Shown here: positions 1 to 7,247 of the stretch, piece by piece | Position numbering within the stretch: the stretch's first letter is position 1 | Layout: the number at the start of each line of letters is the position of its first letter | NCBI GenBank assembly: GCA_002405485.1 | Contig: DHLW01000096.1 | Span: forward strand, 60,070-84,085 | DNA length: 24,016 nucleotides | Source of the DNA: Phycisphaerales bacterium UBA4658 | GTDB lineage: Bacteria; Planctomycetota; Phycisphaerae; Phycisphaerales; UBA1924 | Reading direction: 5' to 3' | Program-made: the position numbers and the translations under genes | The notes under the pieces: generated by a model | What the model was told of the DNA's origin: nothing | The model's input: only the letters and a program-made list of their open reading frames with translations | The model's database searches: none

Positions 1-371
1 AGCGGCCCGGCCGTGAACAGCCAGCTGCCCGCTCCGCACAGCGCCAGGGCCGCCGCCACTCGCACCCACCCGGGAACCAGCCGCCGACGCCGCGCCATCT
101 TGAGATCGATCGGCCCCGCGGAGCCGGCCCCGATGTGCACCTCGTCCGGCGACGCCTCCGGCACGCTCATGAGCGCCCGAAGCCGCTCGTCGATCCGGGC
201 TTGAAGGTCCAGCTCGTCCTTGAGCCGGGGATCCAGGGAGGCCGAACGCTCGAAGGTCGCGCGGTCGGCGGGCGTCATCGTGCCATCGAGATACGCGTCG
301 ATCATCGCCGACGCCTCGCCGCGTTCCGGCGACCCGCCGTCATGCGCCTTGGTTGCCATGTCGCCGCTCAT
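1..371 (-). CDS. Putative membrane-anchored anti-sigma factor (partial)
   Basis: The 5' 123 codons of a gene that runs off the window at base 1. Residues 21-67 (AMIDAYLDGTM...ERSASLDPRLKDELD...) resemble the short helical cytoplasmic part of planctomycete anti-sigma or zinc-finger-like proteins, although no HxxxCxxC zinc motif is present. Residues 99-123 form one hydrophobic segment preceded by basic residues (MARRRR), as expected of a single-pass inner-membrane anchor. The ATG overlaps the stop of the sigma-factor gene by four bases (ATGA), so the two are probably translationally coupled. The inferred role is to hold the sigma factor at the membrane until a signal arrives. The function rests on context and architecture, and the periplasmic part is not visible. 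Confidence 0.6.
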   Translation of the reverse strand, partial: MSGDMATKAHDGGSPERGEASAMIDAYLDGTMTPADRATFERSASLDPRLKDELDLQARIDERLRALMSVPEASPDEVHIGAGSAGPIDLKMARRRRLVPGWVRVAAALALCGAGSWLFTAGP

Positions 372-1042
372 GCGGGCCTCCACTGAGAGTCGTTCCGTCC
401 GCCCCGAAGGGCATCGCGCAGCGCCGAGCGAGCTCGATGCACATGACTTGCCGCCGTCCCCTCGGGGATGTCCAGCGCCAGGGCGATCTGGCGATACGGA
501 AGATCCAGGACCACCCGCATGAGCAGGCAGCCCCGCGCCGTCTCATCCAGCGTCCGAAGCGCCTTCAGCAGTTCGTCGTCGAAGTCCGCGATCCCCGTCG
601 GTTGCCCGCGGCCGTCCACCGCCGGCTGAGCCTCGTGCGGGGTCCTTCTTGCCGTTTCGGTGGCGTCCAGGACGAGCGCGTCGGTGGGCGTCGTGGCGCG
701 GCGGGCGCGCTTGCGCGCCTCGTTCATCGCGAGATTCCGGACGATCTGGACCATCCACGCCACGAACGACGTCTCCGGTGCAAATGAGCCCAGCCGCTCC
801 AGCCCCACGACCGCCGCCTGCTGCACGACGTCCTGGGCCAGCGTCCGATCCCCAAGCACACCCACCGCGGCGCACCAGAGCACGCCCCGATGCTCCTGAT
901 ACAGGCGCGCAAAGTCCGCCGGGGCAAGCGCCCTGGACGATTCGCGCCCGCCGACGGCGTCCACAGACTCCGTCGCTCGCGCGGGGGGGGTGGGGTGCAT
1001 CCGGCCCGCCGCTGAACTCATGCTCGTAAGCGCATGTCGCAA
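368..1042 (-). CDS. ECF-type sigma-70 family RNA polymerase sigma factor
   Basis: A 224-residue protein with the two-domain layout of an extracytoplasmic-function sigma factor. Region 2 covers about residues 46-115 (LYQEHRGVLWCAAV, AQDVVQQAAVVGLERL, FVAWMVQIVRNLAMNEARK) and contacts core polymerase and the -10 element. Region 4 covers about 157-212 (LLKALRTLDETARGCLLMR, PYRQIALALDIPEGTAASHV), a helix-turn-helix for the -35 element. The linker between them is alanine- and threonine-rich. The ATG at 1042 has a GGAG Shine-Dalgarno sequence at good distance; an ATG seven codons further in is the alternative. It lies 45 bases behind the PAS-LuxR gene on the same strand and overlaps the putative anti-sigma gene. 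Assignment to an ECF subgroup is not possible by eye. Confidence 0.9.
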   Translation of the reverse strand: MRHALTSMSSAAGRMHPTPPARATESVDAVGGRESSRALAPADFARLYQEHRGVLWCAAVGVLGDRTLAQDVVQQAAVVGLERLGSFAPETSFVAWMVQIVRNLAMNEARKRARRATTPTDALVLDATETARRTPHEAQPAVDGRGQPTGIADFDDELLKALRTLDETARGCLLMRVVLDLPYRQIALALDIPEGTAASHVHRARSALRDALRGGRNDSQWRPA

Positions 1043-1087
1043 CTCCGCCCAGATCTTGCGGCAGCACAGAATCCGCTCGCGGTTCGG

Positions 1088-1813
1088 TCAGTTGGCCACC
1101 GGGGCCGACGCGCTCTCGTGCAGCCCGACCCGCCGAAGCAGCCCAGCCCGCCTGGCCATCAACCCGAGTTGAACCCGGCTGGATGTTCCGGTTTTGTCCG
1201 TCAGGGCGGCCCGGTGGCTCTCCACCGTCTTCACCGCCCGGTGCAGACGAGCCGCGATCTCGGCATTGCTCAGCCCTTCGCCGATCAGCGCCAGGACCTT
1301 CAGCTCGCTCGCCGTCAGATCCGACAGCGGACCAAGGTCCACGTGCTTGGGCTCGATCATGCGGGCGCCGGCCTGCGTGGGGTCGTCGATCAACCCGCCC
1401 TCCGGAGCGCACACGATCATCGCCACCGGCTGCGCCGAATCCGCCCAGCTCTCCAGCCGTCGAATCGTGCACCGCAGCGCATACCCGCTCCACAGATCTC
1501 GGACCATCATCGCCAGCCCAGACGACAGCACCTGACGAACGATTTCCAGGCGCTCGCCCGCGGCCGCCGACGGCATGATGTCGCTCAGCCGAAGCCCGAC
1601 CGCCTCGCCAGCCGACCGACGCGCAAAGATCCGCGCCGCCATGTCGTTGATGGACAGAACTCGGCCCTGAACGTCCAGAATCAGTACGCCCGCCCCGCTG
1701 TCGGTCACAACTTGCGACAGATCGCCCGATGGCAACACATGTGAGTTTCCCAAAGCTGCAGCCCTTGGAGCTTCGGTGCTCGGCTGGCAGCGACTCGCGC
1801 CGCCGCCGGGCAC
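1088..1813 (-). CDS. PAS-LuxR transcriptional regulator
   Basis: A 241-residue regulator. Residues about 30-135 look like a PAS domain (VVTDSGAGVLILDVQGRVLS, INDMAARIFARRSAGE...GLRLSDIM), which usually binds a small ligand or cofactor. Residues about 163-225 form a LuxR-type helix-turn-helix (PLSDLTASELKVLALIGEG, LSNAEIAARLHRAVKTVESH). There is no receiver domain, so it is not a classical response regulator. The start is uncertain: the first in-frame start is GTG at 1813 with no clear Shine-Dalgarno sequence, and GTG or TTG codons about 20 residues further in would still leave the PAS domain intact. A promoter-like TTGACA-N17-GATGAT stands about 60 bases upstream. It is the first gene of a likely operon with the sigma and anti-sigma genes. 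Confidence 0.82.
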   Translation of the reverse strand: MPGGGASRCQPSTEAPRAAALGNSHVLPSGDLSQVVTDSGAGVLILDVQGRVLSINDMAARIFARRSAGEAVGLRLSDIMPSAAAGERLEIVRQVLSSGLAMMVRDLWSGYALRCTIRRLESWADSAQPVAMIVCAPEGGLIDDPTQAGARMIEPKHVDLGPLSDLTASELKVLALIGEGLSNAEIAARLHRAVKTVESHRAALTDKTGTSSRVQLGLMARRAGLLRRVGLHESASAPVAN

Positions 1814-1872
1814 GCTGGAGTGTTCGTCGTACCCAGTCGCAACCGTGGCGACAAAGTCGACGTTCTGCTGTA

Positions 1873-1901
1873 ATCATCGGCAATCTCGTCCGATATGTCA
1901 A
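1873..1901 (-). promoter_or_regulatory. Sigma-70-like promoter for the PAS-LuxR gene
   Basis: On the minus strand a perfect -35 TTGACA (1901-1896), a 17-base spacer and a 4/6 -10 GATGAT (1878-1873). The predicted start near 1866 gives a leader of about 50 bases to the GTG at 1813. It lies in the 180-base divergent gap between the regulator and the metal ATPase. Confidence 0.5.
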
Positions 1902-1993
1902 GGAAACACCTGAGGAACACCCCGGATTCGTCCACGGCACTGTGAACAGGGTCCCGCCGCCAAGCCCCTACGCTTCTCAAGATCGGCCTCTTC

Positions 1994-4060
1994 ATGCCCA
2001 CCATGGGGGACCAAGTCCCAAACCGCACGCCCTGGTTCCTCTTTACAGCCCGGGGAGAGCTGTTCTCCTGCGCAATCGTCGCGGTTCTGCTGGTCCTTGG
2101 GCTTGTCTTCGGCTGGCGGTCTCTTGATTCCGCGGCGTCCGCCCTGTATTGGTGCGCTCTGGCCGTCGGCATGATCCATGGTCTCCGGGCCGCCTGGGAT
2201 TCGCTCAGCGCCCGACGCTTTGACATCGACGTGCTCATGGCCGTCGGCGCCGCCTTGGCCGGGTGGATGGGCCATCCCGGCGAGGGGGCGCTGCTGCTCT
2301 TCCTGTTCGTGCTCGCCGGCGCGCTGGAGGATCTCGCCGCCGCACGCACCACCCGAGCCGTCGAGGCCCTGCACAAGCTCATGCCCACCAGCGCGCTGCG
2401 GCGCGATCCCGATGGCGCGTTCCGCGCCGTGGCGCCGGAGCAGTTGTCCCGGGGCGACACCATCAAGATCCTGCCCGGCGAGAGCGTCCCCGCCGACGCC
2501 GTCGTCGTCGAGGGATGCAGCAGCATCAACCAGGCCAACCTCACCGGCGAGAGCATGCCCAGATCCGTCGAGTCCGACGACGAGATCTTCGCCGGCACCA
2601 TCAACATCGGCGATCCGATCGTCGCCCGTGTGCTTCGGCCGTCCACCGAATCGAGTCTGCAGCGCGTGCTCAACCTCGTCCTGCTGGCTCAGCAGCAGCG
2701 CGAGCCCGTGCAGCGCATCATCGACAGGTTCAGCCAGCCTTACGCCCTCGGCGTGCTCGGCGTCTCCGTCGCGGTGCTCCTCATCTGGTGGCTCGTGCTG
2801 GGTGATCCCTGGGATCGCTCGCTCTACACCGCCATCACCCTGCTCATCGTCGCCTCTCCCTGCGCCGTCATCATCGCCACCCCGACGGCCACACTCGCCG
2901 CCATCACCCGCGGCGCACGCGCCGGCGTCCTGTTCAAGGGCGGCCAGAGCATCGAACGCCTCGCGCGCCTTGGAGGCGTCGCGTTCGACAAAACCGGCAC
3001 CCTCACCGTCGGCAAGATGCGCGTGCAGGAGATCCACCCGATCGCATGGTCCGACGCCGATCGGCTCCTGGCCGTCGCCGCCGCACTTGAACAGGACTCC
3101 ACCCACCCCATCGCCGCCGCGATCCGCGATGCCGCCGCCGCCAAGGGCGTCTGCCTGCCCGCCGCCGTCTCCCCTCGGTTTGTCGTCGGCCGAGGCGTCG
3201 CCGCCGAGTTCGACGGCAAGCCCGCACGGCTGGGCACCTACATCTTCGTCGAGGAGCTCATCCCCGTCTGCCTGCGGGCGCAGGTCCGTGCCGTTCTCCA
3301 GGGCGTGCAACAGAGCGGACGCATCGGCACCGTGCTCGCGCACGATGAGCAGGCCGGCGTCGTCATCCTCTCTGACACCGTCCGCCCAGGCGCCAGCGAC
3401 CTCGTCGCCGATCTGCACGCCCTGGGCGTTCGCCCCGTGGTCATGCTCACCGGCGACAACCGCGCAACCGCCCAGGCCGTCGCCGAATCACTGCGCCTCG
3501 ATGAGTTCCGCGCCGAACTGCTCCCCCAGGACAAGGTCGACGCCATCCGCGAGATCAAGGCCGTCGTCCGGGCTCGCGATCTCAAGTCCGGCGCGGGGGT
3601 CATCGGTGACGGCGTCAATGATGCCCCCGCTCTCGCCGCCGCCGACGTCTCCATCGCCATCGGCTCCATCGGGTCCGACGCAGCGCTCGAGTCCGCCGAC
3701 ATCGTCCTGCTTGCGGACGATCTCGCCGTCGTCCCCTGGGCGGTCGGGCTCGCCCGCCGCGCTCGCCGAACCATCCTGCTCAATCTCTCCTTCGCGCTCG
3801 CGGCGATCGCCATCATGGCCATCAGCACGCTCGTCGGCTCACGCATCGGCACGCCCCTTCCGCTCTGGCTTGGGGTGCTGGGCCACGAGGGTGGCACCAT
3901 GCTCGTCGTGCTGGCGTCACTCTTCCTGCTCGTCTACCCCGCCCCGCGCCGGTCCATCCGCCCCCTGCAGCGATCGCGTCCGGAGCGGGCCGAGACCGCC
4001 TCACCAACCCAAAATCATCCAAATCCGCCGCTTTATGCCGCCAGCACGCCGTCCCCCTGA
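1994..4060 (+). CDS. P1B-4-type heavy-metal-exporting ATPase
   Basis: A 688-residue P-type ATPase that uses ATP to move a transition metal out of the cytoplasm. Visible motifs: TGES at 184-187 (actuator domain), SPC at 288-290 (membrane metal site), DKTGT with the phosphorylated Asp at 332, HP at 371-372 (nucleotide-binding domain of the P1B family), TGDN at 486-489, GDGVNDAP at 538-545 and HEGGT at 631-635 in the last membrane segment. SPC plus HEGGT is the established signature of subgroup P1B-4 (CtpD, PfeT and CoaT types), linked to Fe(II), Co(II) or Zn(II) efflux. There is no N-terminal HMA domain, as usual for that subgroup. About seven or eight hydrophobic segments are present. The last 40 residues are a Pro/Ser-rich tail. 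The ATG at 1994 lacks a clear Shine-Dalgarno sequence; a TACGCT at 1969-1974 may be its -10. An Rrf2-type gene follows 106 bases downstream. Confidence 0.93.
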   Translation: MPTMGDQVPNRTPWFLFTARGELFSCAIVAVLLVLGLVFGWRSLDSAASALYWCALAVGMIHGLRAAWDSLSARRFDIDVLMAVGAALAGWMGHPGEGALLLFLFVLAGALEDLAAARTTRAVEALHKLMPTSALRRDPDGAFRAVAPEQLSRGDTIKILPGESVPADAVVVEGCSSINQANLTGESMPRSVESDDEIFAGTINIGDPIVARVLRPSTESSLQRVLNLVLLAQQQREPVQRIIDRFSQPYALGVLGVSVAVLLIWWLVLGDPWDRSLYTAITLLIVASPCAVIIATPTATLAAITRGARAGVLFKGGQSIERLARLGGVAFDKTGTLTVGKMRVQEIHPIAWSDADRLLAVAAALEQDSTHPIAAAIRDAAAAKGVCLPAAVSPRFVVGRGVAAEFDGKPARLGTYIFVEELIPVCLRAQVRAVLQGVQQSGRIGTVLAHDEQAGVVILSDTVRPGASDLVADLHALGVRPVVMLTGDNRATAQAVAESLRLDEFRAELLPQDKVDAIREIKAVVRARDLKSGAGVIGDGVNDAPALAAADVSIAIGSIGSDAALESADIVLLADDLAVVPWAVGLARRARRTILLNLSFALAAIAIMAISTLVGSRIGTPLPLWLGVLGHEGGTMLVVLASLFLLVYPAPRRSIRPLQRSRPERAETASPTQNHPNPPLYAASTPSP

Positions 4061-4112
4061 GCGGATTCTGGTGCGGACGCTGAAAAAACGGCCTTGAACG
4101 GATCAATTCGGG

Positions 4113-4138
4113 TATGCTCTGCGGAGAATTCCATCCGC
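4113..4138 (+). promoter_or_regulatory. Candidate -10 and operator palindrome of the Rrf2 gene
   Basis: A -10-like TATGCT at 4113-4118 is followed at once by an inverted repeat GCGGA-N8-TCCGC (4121-4138) with GAATTC in its centre. The predicted transcription start falls inside the repeat, a classical place for an autorepressor site. A TTGAAC at 4094-4099 is too close (13 bases) to be a normal -35. The role as operator is inference. Confidence 0.35.
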
Positions 4139-4166
4139 TTTCTGCGCCCTCAAGGAGAAACTTCGC

Positions 4167-4643
4167 GTGTTCTCAACGACCACCGAGTATGCCATGCGAG
4201 CGATGGCTTGGCTCGCGCTGAGCCCGGACACCTTGGTTCCGACCACCATGCTCGCGGAGAAGACCAAAGTCCCGCCGCATTATCTTGCCAAAGTCCTTCA
4301 GCAGCTTGCCGCGGCTGAACTCATCAAGGGTCGCCGGGGTGTACGCGGCGGATACAAGCTCACCCGGCCCGCGGAGCAGATCACCCTGCTGGATGTGGTC
4401 CGCTCCGTCGCCGAAGTCAATCGCATCACATCATGTCCGCTTGGCCTTGAGAACCACGGCCCGAACCTCTGCCCGCTGCACAAGCGCATCGACGCCGCCG
4501 CCAAGAACGTGATCGATTCCTACGGCGGGGTGACGCTGCAGGACCTCGTCAACGAGCCCGCGTCGTCCAAGCCGCTCTGCGACGCGGTGACCACGGCCAA
4601 GCTCACCGTTTCGGCGACCGTCGGCGCGGCTCGCAAGATCTAA
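4167..4643 (+). CDS. Rrf2-family transcriptional regulator
   Basis: 158 residues, typical Rrf2 length. The N-terminal winged helix is clear (TTEYAMRAMAWLAL, KVPPHYLAKVLQQLAAAELI, GRRGVRGGYKL), followed by the dimerisation helix. Rrf2 proteins such as IscR, NsrR and RirA sense Fe-S status, nitric oxide or iron through three conserved cysteines. Here the region reads SCPLGLENHG...LCPLHKRID, with Cys90 and Cys102 and only one more, distant Cys138. That is not the IscR CX5CX5C spacing, so a cluster with a different ligand set, or no cluster, is possible. The start is GTG with an AAGGAG Shine-Dalgarno sequence at 4152-4157, nine bases upstream. Its position behind a P1B-4 ATPase suggests control of metal efflux or iron homeostasis, which is inference. 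Confidence 0.9.
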   Translation: MFSTTTEYAMRAMAWLALSPDTLVPTTMLAEKTKVPPHYLAKVLQQLAAAELIKGRRGVRGGYKLTRPAEQITLLDVVRSVAEVNRITSCPLGLENHGPNLCPLHKRIDAAAKNVIDSYGGVTLQDLVNEPASSKPLCDAVTTAKLTVSATVGAARKI

Positions 4644-4650
4644 GCGCTCG

Positions 4651-5544
4651 CTAGGGATTCCCCGAACGCCGCGCAAGCGCGTGGCTCAGCACCGCGCGCT
4701 TCTGCTCGGGGCTGAGTGTGTCGAACACCGCGCGCACGCTCGCGGCCCGCTCGTTCGGGTCGGCCTTGCCCGCCGCCGCGATCAGGGCGTCGCGCTGACG
4801 GGCGTCCAGCGGTGCGCCCGGGCCGGTCGGCAATGTCGCCGCCTCGCGCTGCACGTCGGTCAGCAGCCGCCCGAGCGACTCCAGCGGCTCGCGCGTGGCG
4901 TCGAGATAGGTCTGCCGCAGATTCAGCACCGCCTGCCGGGTCGGGTCTCCGCCCGTTTGGGCCTCGAAGTGATCGCGCAGAGCTTTCTCATACTCGCGCA
5001 CGGACTGGTCCAGCCGCGCCCGCTGCAGCGCGGAGATGGCGCCGTCGCGCTGCAGCCGATCCAGCACGCGCTCGAAACGCACCGCGGCGACGTGCTCGCG
5101 CGCCTCAAAGAGCGGACCGAACTCGGTCGTGTTCAGAACCCGCTCCCGCATCCCCTCCAGCGCCAGCACCGTGTCCAGCTTCTGGATCACGAATCGATCG
5201 ATCTCCAATCGGCGGTTTGCCAGGCTCCGCTGGACCTTGCCAAGACGCTCGGCGGAGAACGCATACCGCGCCAGCGCCTCATCCTCGGCGCCGCGCTCCA
5301 GCACCCGCAGCGCGCCCGTCTGGTCTTTGTCCACGATCGACGGCGCGGGGGGCTCGGTGTCGGCGCTTGAGAGGTCCTTGGGCGGCGGCTCGCTGGGCAT
5401 CGGCGTGCCGCCGCTCCCGGGCGCCGGTTCGGGCTCTCCCTTGGGCGGCAGCGGACCGATGAACTGTCCATGTGCCGCCGCACCCGCGGCGAGCGCGCAG
5501 GCGTGTGCCACGATCCATGCCGCACGGGTCATCTGTCGTCGCAT
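4651..5544 (-). CDS. Exported Spy/CpxP-like protein, upstream-gene paralogue
   Basis: 297 residues. Residues 1-27 look like a signal peptide (MRRQMTRAAWIVAHACALAAGAAAHG), followed by a Pro/Gly/Glu-rich linker to about residue 65 and then a long, charged, mostly helical body. The end contains DTLSPEQKRAVLSHALARR, similar to the LTxxQ motifs of the periplasmic chaperones Spy and CpxP. Layout and several segments match the next gene upstream (5572-6531), so the two look like a diverged tandem pair. The ATG at 5544 has TATCAT five bases upstream, suggesting its own leaderless transcript even though it lies only 27 bases behind its neighbour. ATG at 5532 is an alternative start. Function unknown; a periplasmic helper role is a guess. 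Confidence 0.7.
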   Translation of the reverse strand: MRRQMTRAAWIVAHACALAAGAAAHGQFIGPLPPKGEPEPAPGSGGTPMPSEPPPKDLSSADTEPPAPSIVDKDQTGALRVLERGAEDEALARYAFSAERLGKVQRSLANRRLEIDRFVIQKLDTVLALEGMRERVLNTTEFGPLFEAREHVAAVRFERVLDRLQRDGAISALQRARLDQSVREYEKALRDHFEAQTGGDPTRQAVLNLRQTYLDATREPLESLGRLLTDVQREAATLPTGPGAPLDARQRDALIAAAGKADPNERAASVRAVFDTLSPEQKRAVLSHALARRSGNP

Positions 5545-5549
5545 GACCG

Positions 5550-5555
5550 ATGATA
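5550..5555 (-). promoter_or_regulatory. -10-like TATCAT, five bases before ATG
   Basis: TATCAT-N5-ATG before the gene ending at 4651. A transcript from this element would start at or next to the ATG. No clear -35 is visible. Confidence 0.45.
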
Positions 5556-5571
5556 CCGGGGGCCCCGCTCA

Positions 5572-6531
5572 TCACGGCGCGTCGTCGGGTTCATCCGACA
5601 TGGGCCGCATCGCGTCGGGCTCTGCCGCATCCCCCCCGCCCCCGACGACGCCCCCGCTCCGGCGCAGGGACCGCTCGGCCCGCTGCTCGGCGCCGATCCG
5701 CTCGCTGAGCTTCTTGCGCTGCTCGGGCGTGAGCTCGGCATAGACGTCCAGAAACACGCGGATCTGCTGCCGCTTGGTCGGCTTGCCGTACGTCCGCTCC
5801 ACCAGCCCCTGCACCTTCTGCCGAACCTTCGACTCCTGCTCGGGCGTCAGATCCAGGTGCTTGATGAGGTCTTCAAACTCGCGCGCTCCGCTGGCAAAGA
5901 CCCGGTCGTAGGAGGCCTTGACTTCCTGGCCAAAGCCCTCGAACCCCTGCGCGATCGTCGCGCCGAGCCGATTCTGCCGCTTTGCGCCGGGGGCGTTCAT
6001 CGAGTCCTGCGCGGCGGCCGAGACGTACTCATCCACCGCACCCTTGAGCTCCTGGAACTTCTCGGGCGACATCACCGGACGAAGCTCTCCCAGCAGCGGC
6101 CCTCGATCCAGAAACGGGCGGGCCTTCTTCATGAGTTCGGCGAACTTGGCCTGGGCCGCCGCCTGATCGCCGGCCTGCTTGGCCAATCCGGCCTCGATCA
6201 GATCGCGCAGATTCTCGCGCACGATTCCGTCGAGCTGCGCGTTCCGCTCCGCGAGGACCCGGTCGATCTTCGCCCGCTCCTGTGCGCTCAGGTCCATCCT
6301 GTCCAGCGCCATGAGCACCGGGTGCTGCTCCACCCGCTTGAGCTTGCCGTCAAACTCGCGTTCCACGATCGATGCCTTGCGCGAGGCACGCTCTGCCACC
6401 TTCGGCCCGGCGAGCGGCGCCGCGTCGTCGCCCGTGGCGTCGTCCACGCCCGCAAACGCCAGCGACCCGCACCACACCCCGCCCGCGGCGAGCACGCCCA
6501 ACATCCCACGACCCGCAAAGCGCCCGTTCAT
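5572..6531 (-). CDS. Exported Spy/CpxP-like helical protein
   Basis: 319 residues with a signal peptide (MNGRFAGRGMLGVLAAGGVW...SLAFAG) and a helical, Lys/Arg/Glu/Gln-rich body. Two motifs, HLDLTPEQESKVRQKVQ and YAELTPEQRKKLSERIG, are of the LTPEQ type found in Spy/CpxP and related periplasmic proteins, and an earlier DRMDLSAQERAKIDRVL is a third, looser copy. The C-terminus is Gly- and Asp/Glu-rich. The start is well supported by AAGGGAG six bases before the ATG. It is divergent from pyrE and is followed by a related gene. It probably acts in the periplasm. The family assignment is by motif only. Confidence 0.75.
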   Translation of the reverse strand: MNGRFAGRGMLGVLAAGGVWCGSLAFAGVDDATGDDAAPLAGPKVAERASRKASIVEREFDGKLKRVEQHPVLMALDRMDLSAQERAKIDRVLAERNAQLDGIVRENLRDLIEAGLAKQAGDQAAAQAKFAELMKKARPFLDRGPLLGELRPVMSPEKFQELKGAVDEYVSAAAQDSMNAPGAKRQNRLGATIAQGFEGFGQEVKASYDRVFASGAREFEDLIKHLDLTPEQESKVRQKVQGLVERTYGKPTKRQQIRVFLDVYAELTPEQRKKLSERIGAEQRAERSLRRSGGVVGGGGDAAEPDAMRPMSDEPDDAP

Positions 6532-6626
6532 GCTTGGCTCCCTTCACACATCGACCGACGAGTCACGATCGCTCAACGCCGCAATCCCCCACGCATTGCA
6601 CGCCGCCGGGGCATCACGGGTGTTCA

Positions 6627-6632
6627 TATGAT
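6627..6632 (+). promoter_or_regulatory. -10-like TATGAT, six bases before pyrE
   Basis: TATGAT-N6-ATG. The hexamer matches the -10 consensus at 5/6, and no Shine-Dalgarno sequence fits between it and the ATG, so pyrE mRNA is probably leaderless. No convincing -35 lies 16-18 bases upstream. Confidence 0.5.
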
Positions 6633-6638
6633 CGGACC

Positions 6639-7232
6639 ATGCCCATGGACACCTCGCCTGCCGCCGGCACGATGCCGCCGATCCCCGTCGATCGCCAGCT
6701 CCTTGCCCGCCAGATCGCCGACGCCGCCCTGCTTCGTGGCACGTTCACGCTGCGTTCGGGCCGCACGAGTTCCTACTACCTGGACAAGTATCTGTTCAGC
6801 ACCAGGCCGGAGGTGCTCGGGCCGCTCTCGGCGATGTTCGCCGAGCGCATCGGAGCGATCGAGTCTCGCACGGGTCGACCTGTGACCCGGCTTGCCGGGG
6901 CCGAGCTTGGGGGCATTCCGCTGGTGACCGCCGCCGCCTTGCAGACCGGCAAGCCGTGCCTCTTTGTCCGCAACGCCAAGAAGGACTACGGCACGGCCAA
7001 GCAGCTCGAGGGCAAGCTCAACGCGGGCGACCGGGTGATCCTGCTGGAGGACGTGGCCACCACCGGGGGCCAGGCCCTGGAAGCGGTGAAGGCGCTCCGG
7101 GAGCAGGGCGCCGAGATCGTCGCCGTGATCGCGACGATCGATCGCCTCGAGGGCGCTCGCGAGAACATGCTCGCCGCGAACGTGCCCTTTGAGGCGCTGT
7201 TCACCAAGCGTGACCTTGGGATCACCGAGTAA
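6639..7232 (+). CDS. pyrE: Orotate phosphoribosyltransferase
   Basis: 197 residues, normal length for the family. It makes orotidine 5'-phosphate from orotate and PRPP in UMP synthesis, in the cytoplasm. The PRPP-binding motif of class I phosphoribosyltransferases is at residues 133-145 (VILLEDVATTGGQ), and the catalytic flexible loop is around FVRNAKKDYGTAKQLEG (109-125). LRSGRTSSYYLDKYL at 38-52 is typical of bacterial PyrE. The ATG at 6639 is preferred because TATGAT lies six bases before it; in-frame ATGs at 6645 and 6672 are alternatives and remove no conserved residue. No pyrF is adjacent; pyrB lies about 7 kb further on the same strand. Confidence 0.95.
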   Translation: MPMDTSPAAGTMPPIPVDRQLLARQIADAALLRGTFTLRSGRTSSYYLDKYLFSTRPEVLGPLSAMFAERIGAIESRTGRPVTRLAGAELGGIPLVTAAALQTGKPCLFVRNAKKDYGTAKQLEGKLNAGDRVILLEDVATTGGQALEAVKALREQGAEIVAVIATIDRLEGARENMLAANVPFEALFTKRDLGITE

Positions 7233-7247
7233 AGCGCTGCGGACCGC

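Noticed and set aside
543..1940. 465-codon open frame on the minus strand spanning the sigma and LuxR genes
   Set aside because: It overlaps two genes with clear domains in another frame and has a low-complexity Arg/Gly-rich translation.
1898..3418. 506-codon minus-strand frame opposite the metal ATPase, and a 639-codon plus-strand frame at 2178-4097
   Set aside because: Both are frame shadows of the ATPase gene, with Gly/Asp/Ala- and Pro/Ser-rich translations respectively.
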